NCBI RefSeq assembly: GCF_003014535.1
Contig: NZ_PYGD01000013.1
Location: forward strand, 1 to 64,000
Reading direction: 5' to 3'
From: Taibaiella chishuiensis
GTDB taxonomy: Bacteria > Bacteroidota > Bacteroidia > Chitinophagales > Chitinophagaceae
Length of the DNA stretch: 64,000 nt
The translations under genes were made by a program, and so were the position numbers. Below the pieces are notes generated by a model. That model was not told where the DNA came from and ran no database searches. It was given only the letters and a program-made list of their open reading frames with translations. Position 1 is the first letter of the stretch. Each line of letters starts with the position of its first letter. Shown here in pieces: positions 18,746 to 25,813 of this stretch.

Positions 18746-19114
18746 TCACTTTTTGTCTTTCTTCAGCGTTTCCAGCTGTTTCATTAAAGTATCCAGCTCT
18801 TTCAGGTTTAATTCATTTTCGCTAACGAGAAAAGAAACCAGGTGTTTAGGGGAACCGTCAAAATAATTATTGATCCAGGCCTTAATACTGCTCTTTGTAA
18901 AGTCATGCTTGGCAACCAGCGGAAAGTACTCGTAAGTCTTACCATAGGCCTTATGCCCTACAAAACCTTTGCGTTCCAGGATACGCACTACAGAAGATAC
19001 GGTGGTTTGTGGGATGGGTGTTTCTAAGGCCTCAACGATATCACGAACCAGGCAACGCTCTTTCTGCCAGATGATCTGCATGATTTGCTCTTCAGCTTTT
19101 GTAAGCGATTTCAT
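18746..19114 (-). CDS. BlaI/MecI-family repressor
   Basis: About 122 residues from ATG 19114 (MKSLTKAEEQIMQIIW), the canonical family start; an in-frame upstream extension is leader sequence. The winged helix contains TTVSSVVRILERKGFVGHKAYGKTYEYFPLV, and the C-terminal dimerisation helix reads ELNLKELDTLMKQLE. It represses its own operon with the M56 peptidase and is expected to be proteolysed when that sensor is activated. No convincing TACA-type operator palindrome was identified in the upstream region. Confidence 0.9.
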   Translation of the reverse strand: MKSLTKAEEQIMQIIWQKERCLVRDIVEALETPIPQTTVSSVVRILERKGFVGHKAYGKTYEYFPLVAKHDFTKSSIKAWINNYFDGSPKHLVSFLVSENELNLKELDTLMKQLETLKKDKK

Positions 19115-19293
19115 AACTGGTTTTTTGCTTTTGTAACGTAAAATTAAGTTGTTTGCGTGAATGTTTAGTTGTGTTAACATAAAAATTACGTATGCTGATG
19201 CTGTTTCCCGAATGAAGGCGGCCCTGTATTGTACTTTTCGTTAAGATGCAGTAACGGTTATCGGTGTTGTAACGATCTTTAGGGTTCTCCGCC

Positions 19294-19318
19294 GTTGTTG
19301 GTGTTTTTCACCAACAAC
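19294..19318. repeat. GTTGTTGGTG hairpin, copy 2
   Basis: GTTGTTGGTG pairs with CACCAACAAC around a T5 loop, matching the hairpin at 16981-17002. Confidence 0.5.
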
Positions 19319-19381
19319 AAGCTGTGTTAAAAATTACGCTTATCAAAAAAAACAGCATTGCTGCCTAGTTTTTATTTGTTC

Positions 19382-19398
19382 GTCGGGACGACTGGATT
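19382..19398. repeat. Direct repeat of the tRNA-Pro 3' end (candidate att site, left)
   Basis: GTCGGGACGACTGGATT is identical over 17 bp to 25797-25813, which covers the discriminator base, 3' acceptor strand and part of the T-arm of tRNA-Pro. After it the sequences diverge. Such partial tRNA copies are the usual trace of integrative elements, and the pair brackets about 6.4 kb. Confidence 0.65.
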
Positions 19399-19439
19399 AT
19401 TTCATGATCCAGGATTTTGGGGGAGTCTGAACGAAACAC

Positions 19440-19460
19440 CTGCACTTTGTGCAGCTTTTT
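19440..19460 (+). terminator. Short hairpin with T-tract
   Basis: CTGCAC-TTT-GTGCAG is followed by CTTTTT, an intrinsic-terminator shape on the + strand. No + strand gene precedes it closely. Confidence 0.45.
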
Positions 19461-19468
19461 CATTGTCG

Positions 19469-19573
19469 CTTTGCTTTTACAAATAAACTTGTGGCGCATG
19501 CGCCCATAAAAAAGTCTTTAGCAATGCTAAAGACTTTTCGTTCGTCAGGAGAATGTGTCAAAGTTCGAACCAG
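19469..19573. repeat. Second dispersed repeat family, copy 2
   Basis: Matches 12467-12531: CGCTTTGCTTTTACAAATAA, the palindrome GGCGCATGCGCC (19493-19504) and GTGTCAAAGTTCGAAC. This copy has an inserted terminator-like hairpin (AAAGTCTTTAGC, 19511-19537) not present in copy 1. Confidence 0.5.
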
Positions 19574-19727
19574 TTTACCGGATATTTGCATGTAATTCAC
19601 GCATTTCTCGCGAAGTATAGCTAGCTATTCCAATGGTTCCCAACGGGATCATAATCGAACAAAATGTTACAAATCCAAAAAATGGCACAATCTGTAATCT
19701 AATTCATCTAACGATCGACAACCCTAT

Positions 19728-19764
19728 AGGCCGCATTTTGCAATTTTGCAAATGCGGCCTTTTT
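19728..19764 (+). terminator. Strong hairpin with T-tract
   Basis: AGGCCGCATTT (19728-19738) pairs with AAATGCGGCCT (19750-19760), with further pairing of TGCA inside the loop, and is followed by TTTT. No coding gene on the + strand leads into it. Confidence 0.55.
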
Positions 19765-19871
19765 ACTACCATCAGTGTTTTTTTATGTTCCGTCTATTTC
19801 ATTGTAGTATTTGTAGTAGATGTAAAAAAACTAAAAAAAACTGATACATATGGTTATTATTCCACTAAACT

Positions 19872-19914
19872 ATAATGCTCATTCGTTTTGTTGCGAATGA
19901 GCATTATTTATTTT
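19872..19914 (+). terminator. Strong hairpin with T-rich tail
   Basis: ATAATGCTCATTCG (19872-19885) pairs perfectly with CGAATGAGCATTAT (19894-19907), followed by TTATTTTATT. Together with the hairpin ending at 19764 it bounds about 110 bp of AT-rich non-coding DNA that could be a small RNA. The rest of 19915-20116 shows nothing recognisable. Confidence 0.55.
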
Positions 19915-20116
19915 ATTCTACTATATCTTCAAAAAATTGACTTTTGAGATAGCCCCATTTTTTCATAAAATAATCTATCCAGTAAAAATAGAAAAATTGA
20001 CAAAAAAAATACATACATCTGAATTGTGCAAACACTGTTTGCACAATTGGATGCTAAATGCTATTCCTCTAAATATGCCCATCATTGCTTTCTGCATATG
20101 TTTTGAATGAGCTGCA

Positions 20117-20245
20117 ATGGCGAAAGCAATTTTATATATCCGTGTTAGCGCTGACGAGCAGGCACTCAAAGGCTATTCCCAAGGAAGTCAGGCCGAGCGA
20201 TTAGAAAAGTTCTCCACAGATAATAATGAAATTTCTAGCTCCTAA
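20117..20245 (+). pseudogene. N-terminal stub of a serine site-specific recombinase
   Basis: ATG 20117 opens 42 codons reading MAKAILYIRVSADEQALKGY, then SQGSQAERLEKF, and ending at TAA 20243-20245. The YIRVSxDEQ motif with catalytic Ser and the GYSQxxQ stretch are the N-terminus of resolvase/invertase-family large recombinases. The remaining several hundred residues (rest of catalytic domain, recombinase and zinc domains) are absent. It abuts the 3' end of the three-gene defence-like operon and is inside the tRNA-flanked segment, so it is probably the decayed mobility gene of the element that brought the operon in. Confidence 0.75.
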
Positions 20246-20262
20246 CGGTTGCCATCATATAT

Positions 20263-21330
20263 CTATAAATCGAACTTTTTTCTAAATAGGTCAGAAATTT
20301 TATCCTTGAACCAGCAGGTCTGAACTAGTTCTTGTTTAGTTAGATTATATTTTTCAAGATACGCTTTATTGAAACTCTTTTTAAAACCAGAGTCCTTTTT
20401 GCCTGCCATATCAAAAAATTTGTAAAATCGTTCTAGTTCATCGCTTTCAAGGTCACTGACAATTTCCACTTCTGGATCTTGCATCATTGTTTTCTTATCA
20501 TTATCAGTGAAATCTATGTAGCCCGCGCGTGACAACTTATAATCCTGTATGATAGCGTTAAATTTTTCTTTCTTTTGTCTGATAAGTTCCTGCAAATATT
20601 CATCCGTATCAAAGCTAGATCTACACAAAATTATATTGTCAGGATGAAACAAATAGTTTTCGAAACAATAATACTCTAGAACAACGTAGTTTGAAAAATA
20701 AGGCGGAGAAGTTAAAATGTTTATTTCCTTAGAAGTTAAGAAATCGCGATCGCGTAGTGCATATTTATCGGGTTCATTTTTAGCGGATAAGTAGATTGCT
20801 CGTGAATCCTTTAATGGCCAAAATTCAAGGCCGGGAATACGAACTAAATTGTACAGACTGGCATTATCTCCTTCACAATAGACTATCTTCTTGACTTGAG
20901 CTTTTCCCTTAAGCATTCCTTTAATAGTTCGTTCCAATGTGTTCTGCCATTTCAATGAAGTATTATCAAACTGAACTACACCTATTTCAGGAAAGGTTTC
21001 TCGTAATTGAATGACTGAATCCTGGAACTCTGTTAACGCAATTATTTTGTGCGGTTGGATATATTCATCACTTATTGAAAGATCTTGAAGTATGTGTTCG
21101 CCACCATTCAAGTCTAAATCAAACTCATCGAACCTTAATGGCAATTGAATATCAAGTATTACTAAATCATAAAAAGCTTCCTGCAATTTTACCTGAGCGG
21201 TGACTTGATCTTTAACATGCGTGATAGCAGCTTTTGGTGCTAAAACTTGTATCAAAGAAAAGATTTTTGCAGCTTTTGCATCTTGGTCTTCAATAATTAA
21301 GACTGACAGGGTTTCCTCTTTATTGATCAT
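20263..21330 (-). CDS. Receiver domain fused to a TOPRIM/DUF4435-like effector (DtcC-like position)
   Basis: 355 residues. Residues 8-135 form a receiver domain: Glu14-Asp15 acidic pair, phosphoacceptor Asp60 in VILDIQLP, Thr100 in ALTEF. Residues about 146-300 look like a DUF4435/TOPRIM nuclease domain: VYCEGDNA (Glu153), ALRDRDF (Asp194, Asp196) and LEYYCFENYLF (Glu224), the acidic pattern for divalent-metal catalysis. No DNA-binding output domain is present. It is the last gene of the operon, 9 bp after the lone receiver gene. In Detocs systems this place is held by a receiver-effector protein activated by phosphorylation. Nuclease activity is inferred from motifs. Confidence 0.75.
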   Translation of the reverse strand: MINKEETLSVLIIEDQDAKAAKIFSLIQVLAPKAAITHVKDQVTAQVKLQEAFYDLVILDIQLPLRFDEFDLDLNGGEHILQDLSISDEYIQPHKIIALTEFQDSVIQLRETFPEIGVVQFDNTSLKWQNTLERTIKGMLKGKAQVKKIVYCEGDNASLYNLVRIPGLEFWPLKDSRAIYLSAKNEPDKYALRDRDFLTSKEINILTSPPYFSNYVVLEYYCFENYLFHPDNIILCRSSFDTDEYLQELIRQKKEKFNAIIQDYKLSRAGYIDFTDNDKKTMMQDPEVEIVSDLESDELERFYKFFDMAGKKDSGFKKSFNKAYLEKYNLTKQELVQTCWFKDKISDLFRKKFDL

Positions 21331-21339
21331 TTGATGTTA

Positions 21340-21783
21340 TTAGTTAAATATCATTTTTATCAATTGTGCTAATTCAGCCTTCCATTTCTCTTCGCCGCCG
21401 ATGAAGTAGATGGTATCTACATAAAAGTCACCGAATTCATTACGTAGTTCCGTTTTCAAAGTTGTAAGAGTTTTACCATCACTATAAACATCATATCCGG
21501 TAATGACTATAACTTTTGTAGCTATCTCATTAATGTCAATTTCACTCAAAATCATCCGCCCAGCGTAGGTTTCAAAATTTCCACCAGATTCTCTAGCTGT
21601 TTTTTCGAAAATGTGCATGCTCATATCTAATAGTACCAAATCATATGGATTGGTAGTAATTTCCTGTAGCCCGCTCTGATAAGACTTTTTCCAGCAAAAG
21701 GAGACATTAGGCAAGAGTGTCTTTACGTATTTCTCTAGGTGCTGGTGTTTGAGTTCGTCGTCTTCGATGATAAGAATTCTCAT
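21340..21783 (-). CDS. Stand-alone receiver domain (DtcB-like position)
   Basis: 147 residues consisting of one receiver domain: IIEDDE (Asp8-Asp9), phosphoacceptor Asp53 in VLLDMSM, and VITGYD. An insertion of about 25 residues after Asp53 (FEKTARESGGNFETYAGRM) is unusual. No output domain. Its ATG overlaps the kinase stop codon (ATGA arrangement), so translation is coupled. In Detocs a lone receiver acts as a phosphate sink that prevents accidental effector activation. The same role is inferred here from order and architecture. Confidence 0.82.
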   Translation of the reverse strand: MRILIIEDDELKHQHLEKYVKTLLPNVSFCWKKSYQSGLQEITTNPYDLVLLDMSMHIFEKTARESGGNFETYAGRMILSEIDINEIATKVIVITGYDVYSDGKTLTTLKTELRNEFGDFYVDTIYFIGGEEKWKAELAQLIKMIFN

Positions 21784-24700
21784 GGTTGCAAATCTTTTGT
21801 TTCAAAATCTATCGCAATTTCGACTTTGTTGTTAATGCATGAATAATCAAATTTGCTAGCCTTCCTATTCAAATCTGCATTCAGAATTTTTTTAATTTTA
21901 GGAAAGCCCGTTCCTCCTTCTTGACGAATATTTGCATCTGGCTTATACCAATTTGCCTTAATCATCTCCAGCTTAGCCTCATGACTGTTTGAATTAAGAA
22001 CGTTATTTTCAAACCGCAGCTCTAAAATATCGTTCTGCACCATGATAGACATCTTCGCGTGCAACTCATAATGTGGAAGGCTACAATGTTTGATAACATT
22101 GAAAAGAATATTATTCATCAAGTCAATGAAGTGCTGATGATACTCACCTTTTATGTAGAAAGAGTCTATCTGTTTTTCCACTTCAAAAGGAAAATTTGGG
22201 TGGATATTTTTTGCGATTTGAATGCTTGCCTCTGCAAGTATCTGCAAGTCATATTTGCCATCGAAGCTACTTTCTGATCGACGAAACCACTCCGAGATAT
22301 TGTTTAACTTGGTTTGAATTTCTGTACGACATGTCATTAAGCTGCTTGTTAACTCAGACACTGCTTGTTTATTGCTAGCTGCGGCGAGTATATTTGAGTG
22401 TAATTCGTCGATGTATGCTACATACTTATCTTTGAATTGTACATTAAATTGCTGCCTTATAACACTAAGACAATGTTCCGTCCTTCGCCACAGTTCATTA
22501 AAACATCTTTCGATAAATGAATCTAGGTCAACTATATTAACAAAATCTTTAGCAAACAGCAATATCAATTCACTCTCCGTATAAGAGTATTCAAACAGCG
22601 GCTCAGTGTTAATCGCTCGCTTATCAATAGCGCATTGAATATATTTGTCTTTTATATCTTTGGATAGAGTGTCAATATTCAAAGAAAATTGACTGAATTG
22701 ACTTTGCAGTTTAGCGTCCAATGTCTCTGCTAGCACCAATTTCTCCTTCCAAAATTCATTTTCAGCATAGACATTGTCTGTTTGGGAAGTAACCAGCGAA
22801 TATGTTTCGAAAACACTTCTTAAATGGTTAGGAAGCGTACCGTGTCGTATTCTAGTGCTTATATAAGCATCGAGTCCAAACTCTTTGCTCGAAACGAAAA
22901 GATCTCGTATGTACAGGAAAAAACCAGCAAAAATCCGAAATGCAGGCAAGTATACAACTTCAACATCAACGTCTGAATATATATTTTCGGGCATCTCTAA
23001 GAATTTAATTTCACCGTTGTCATTAAGTTCAAAAACAGTTCTAAAATCTCTATAACTCTTTTTGCTCCTAATGTAATTGAACAGTTGGACATACCGTTCG
23101 AACGCCTCATTGGTCAATGGGGACAAACTTTCATTTTGTAAAACATTTTGTTTTCCAACACTTTTTATTAGCTCTTTAATTTTAGATTCATTGACAAATA
23201 TTTTACGCTCATCAATTCCGCCAATTACGTTGCTTATAGTGTTTTTCTGAGTAAGTTCAGCTATCTCTACCTGATAGCTATTTTGTTTCTGAGTATCAAA
23301 TTCAGCTAGAAATTTGCATATGCTGATTCTTTCCTCATTGACCGCATAAGTACTATTAAAGGCCTTGGATAACTGCATTATTTCTGTGCTGCATACTGTT
23401 GACAAGAAGTAAACTAATTCTGTCTTCGGAAATCGGGATGCAATCGCTATCAAATCACGAGGGGTGTTGTTATTATGAGACCGAAGGAATAGTTCATAAG
23501 TCTGTTTCACCTTGATTTTATCCGAGCAGTTTATTTTAAAGAAGATTGGAAGGCTAATTAGGTTAATTTTATCCCCATTACATTTATATTTCGCAGACAC
23601 TAAAATCTCCAGAAGGGTTTCATGAGACATTTTACCAGCTAATGCAGGATTTTTAAGATGTGTGTCAACAAAAAGATTCAATGCTTTTTGATAGTCACAT
23701 ATAGCCAAATAACATTCGAATAAATTTGTGACAATTTCAAATTTTGAAAGAATTGAAATCTCATCATCCACTAATAGTTGCTCATAGCTATCGATGCAAT
23801 TAGAATAGTTTTTTTGATGTAGCAACGAGCGATTTTTGTACAAACTTCGCTTTAGTGTTGGCACATATTCGAAAGCATATTGCCCACTGTTTTTTTCTTG
23901 ATTTGTGCACAACTCAATATAGGTTTGCACAGTTGGGCTGGATGGATAAAGACGGCATAGTTGGTTAAGAAAGTGATCCAGCAAATTTTCCGAAGCACGA
24001 AATTTAAGCGAGAGTCTAGGATTGATGAATGCACTGTTAATCATACCTAAAAGTTCATAGTCAATTGAACCTGGCCACGAGAGTTCGCCAGAAACAAATG
24101 CATACAGATTCACGCCCAAAGCTGAATTATTAAAAATGGTAGATAACTTTAGCAACTCTATATATGACAAGGTTGCGTCTTTGTCTTTGTTAAAGACATC
24201 GTAATAGCATTTGACAATACTATTGAGGATACTGTCCTGGTCAGTAATTTTTTCAAAATTTATCTTGCCTTCGATTGCTGACTTGGCATATATCTCAACT
24301 ATTTCCGTGATACAACCATTCTCGGATAGAAACTGCTTTGCCATCAAGAAAGCTTGTTGATAGTTCCCAACAGTATATTGATCAATTATTGCTAAACTAC
24401 GGACATCTTTTTGTTCAGGTTTTTGGTCATAATCGTCGATAAATAAAAAAGCAATTTGAAAGAGATTTTTATCGTTTATTTGAGCAGTCAACAGACGCTT
24501 AACGAATGTTGATACAAATCCCAAAAGCTCTTGGCGAGTAATCAATTCCTGCAAAATCCTAGTTGACATCAAATATCGGTCAATGACCGACATGACTTCT
24601 TCCATATAGACTAGATAAGAGAGGTGATTATATCGAATTGATGAAAAATAATTTGTTTTAAAACGAAAGTACTCGCTATAACTATCGCCATTTTTATACG

Positions 24701-25319
24701 CGTTTAGCTTTTGTTGTTCGATAAAATCATTTGTAATTTCATTAAACTGAAAGAACGACACCTTTTTTTCAGCTTTAACGCTATAAAGGTTTCCCAAAAT
24801 TTGAACCATCATATCGTTGGCATCATTTACGACTAAGTTTCTAGTTTCCCAGTTCTTTTCTGTGCCGAACTCATACTCATCTAATATAAAGCGATGTTCA
24901 ATGCTCCAAAGTGTGTATCCATTTTGCTCATCGATCTCATCAAGCAAAGTTCTAGCGACTTCATAATTGCCAGATAATAATAAAAACTCAAAACGCTCTT
25001 TTCGTTTAACAAAATCATTAATGGCAGCGGCATGCCTAATAAACCCAAGCATTTGCCATTGCATCTCTTTCTCGAGAGTTTCAGAGTAAAAATTTAATCT
25101 ACCTCTACCTAAGTCATTATAACTTTTCGGATGCGAATTTTCACCCAAAATAATCTTGTTCAAGGTTGCCTTGAGTATTGGTATTTCCTTCTCAACTCGA
25201 GTCACAAATTTTTCAAGTGCATGTACATCAGCCGAATTTGTTTTAATAAGCTTCAACAAATCGACTTTATTCAACTTAGGCTTATTGAAAAAAGCTGCTT
25301 TTAACTCAGAGAAGTTCAT
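21780..25319 (-). CDS. Giant helical-repeat protein with histidine-kinase ATPase domain (DtcA-like position)
   Basis: 1179 residues, no signal peptide or membrane segment, so a cytoplasmic sensor. Residues 1 to about 900 are helical with TPR-like character (for example GNYQQAFLMAKQFL, CDYQKALNLF). Residues about 960-1020 are a helical stretch with candidate phosphoacceptor His974 in DELHSNIL. The C-terminal GHKL ATPase shows the N-box DLMNNILFNVIKH (1066-1078) and G-box EGGTGF (1134-1139). It probably detects infection through the helical region and phosphorylates the two downstream receivers. First gene of the operon; a TATCTTTG promoter element (25392-25399) and an 8-bp palindrome lie upstream. 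AT-rich relative to neighbours. Confidence 0.8.
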   Translation of the reverse strand: MNFSELKAAFFNKPKLNKVDLLKLIKTNSADVHALEKFVTRVEKEIPILKATLNKIILGENSHPKSYNDLGRGRLNFYSETLEKEMQWQMLGFIRHAAAINDFVKRKERFEFLLLSGNYEVARTLLDEIDEQNGYTLWSIEHRFILDEYEFGTEKNWETRNLVVNDANDMMVQILGNLYSVKAEKKVSFFQFNEITNDFIEQQKLNAYKNGDSYSEYFRFKTNYFSSIRYNHLSYLVYMEEVMSVIDRYLMSTRILQELITRQELLGFVSTFVKRLLTAQINDKNLFQIAFLFIDDYDQKPEQKDVRSLAIIDQYTVGNYQQAFLMAKQFLSENGCITEIVEIYAKSAIEGKINFEKITDQDSILNSIVKCYYDVFNKDKDATLSYIELLKLSTIFNNSALGVNLYAFVSGELSWPGSIDYELLGMINSAFINPRLSLKFRASENLLDHFLNQLCRLYPSSPTVQTYIELCTNQEKNSGQYAFEYVPTLKRSLYKNRSLLHQKNYSNCIDSYEQLLVDDEISILSKFEIVTNLFECYLAICDYQKALNLFVDTHLKNPALAGKMSHETLLEILVSAKYKCNGDKINLISLPIFFKINCSDKIKVKQTYELFLRSHNNNTPRDLIAIASRFPKTELVYFLSTVCSTEIMQLSKAFNSTYAVNEERISICKFLAEFDTQKQNSYQVEIAELTQKNTISNVIGGIDERKIFVNESKIKELIKSVGKQNVLQNESLSPLTNEAFERYVQLFNYIRSKKSYRDFRTVFELNDNGEIKFLEMPENIYSDVDVEVVYLPAFRIFAGFFLYIRDLFVSSKEFGLDAYISTRIRHGTLPNHLRSVFETYSLVTSQTDNVYAENEFWKEKLVLAETLDAKLQSQFSQFSLNIDTLSKDIKDKYIQCAIDKRAINTEPLFEYSYTESELILLFAKDFVNIVDLDSFIERCFNELWRRTEHCLSVIRQQFNVQFKDKYVAYIDELHSNILAAASNKQAVSELTSSLMTCRTEIQTKLNNISEWFRRSESSFDGKYDLQILAEASIQIAKNIHPNFPFEVEKQIDSFYIKGEYHQHFIDLMNNILFNVIKHCSLPHYELHAKMSIMVQNDILELRFENNVLNSNSHEAKLEMIKANWYKPDANIRQEGGTGFPKIKKILNADLNRKASKFDYSCINNKVEIAIDFETKDLQP

Positions 25320-25358
25320 TGGAATGTTGGTAATATTGTCGGTGAATACAATGAGGAT

Positions 25359-25377
25359 ATTCTATTGCAAATAGAAT
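25359..25377. promoter_or_regulatory. Palindrome in the leader of the three-gene operon
   Basis: ATTCTATT-GCA-AATAGAAT forms a perfect 8-bp inverted repeat 40 bp upstream of the kinase ATG, between the start codon and the promoter-like motif. It could be a repressor site or an RNA hairpin. Confidence 0.4.
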
Positions 25378-25390
25378 TTTAATTATTTTA

Positions 25391-25625
25391 TCAAAGATAC
25401 GCGTCCTTTTTAGAAGGGCTATTCATGCATGATGTTCTAAAAACTATTCTTCTGGCGTTTTGCCGTAAATGATTGAATGTATTTATTATTTCCATTTGGC
25501 CATCAATATCGAAATCCTCTGATGGTTGTTCTCGAAATATCCCATTCAATTCTTCAGGAATTATTTGGCAATATTATGGATGCCAATTCCAGCTTCACTA
25601 CTATAAGACATTGGGTTAAAATTTA
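25391..25625 (-). pseudogene. Frameshifted unidentified coding remnant
   Basis: On the minus strand one frame reads MSYSSEAGIGIHNIAK then a stop. After a one-base shift the next frame continues IIPEELNGIFREQ, DFDIDGQMEIINTFNHL and RQNARRIVFR to a TGA at 25391-25393. The codon-like composition across the shift suggests a decayed gene 3' end. I do not recognise the family. It lies between the kinase gene and the tRNA-Pro fragments. Confidence 0.3.
25392..25399 (-). promoter_or_regulatory. TAnnTTTG promoter element of the three-gene operon
   Basis: TATCTTTG on the minus strand matches the Bacteroidota -7 consensus, about 73 bp upstream of the kinase ATG. A -33 TTTG at the standard spacing is not obvious. 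Confidence 0.45.
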
Positions 25626-25690
25626 CTGCAAAATAAAATATAAATGAAAACAAAAATACTCCGTAGCTTTATTTATTTGCAATTCATTGC

Positions 25691-25706
25691 CGACTGGATT
25701 CGAACC
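25691..25706. repeat. Second partial copy of the tRNA-Pro 3' end
   Basis: CGACTGGATTCGAACC is identical over 16 bp to 25804-25819 inside tRNA-Pro. With the copy at 19382-19398 this is a third copy of the tRNA end, as expected for successive integrations at the same tRNA. Confidence 0.6.
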
Positions 25707-25759
25707 CAAACTAATTGCAGATCAATAACATCTGAAAATCACCAAAATATACTAAAACA

Positions 25760-25788
25760 ACAAAACCCGCTCTGAGAGCGGGTTTTGT
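25760..25788 (-). terminator. Hairpin terminator after tRNA-Pro
   Basis: ACAAAACCCGCTCT (25760-25773) and AGAGCGGGTTTTGT (25775-25788) pair perfectly just downstream of the leftward tRNA. On the minus strand a TTGTTTT tract follows. Confidence 0.7.
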
Positions 25789-25796
25789 TTGTTTTT

Positions 25797-25813
25797 GTCG
25801 GGACGACTGGATT
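25797..25813. repeat. Candidate att site in the tRNA-Pro 3' end (right)
   Basis: GTCGGGACGACTGGATT is shared exactly with 19382-19398. It contains the discriminator complement, acceptor strand and T-arm start of the tRNA. Confidence 0.65.

Noticed and set aside
19633-19875. 80-residue plus-strand open frame with a hydrophobic stretch
   Set aside because: It spans a strong terminator hairpin (19728-19764) and reads the T-rich region as hydrophobic residues.
20263-25319. Interpretation as an ordinary gene-regulatory two-component system
   Set aside because: Neither receiver protein has a DNA-binding output domain, the kinase has no membrane sensor, and the operon lies in an integrated segment.
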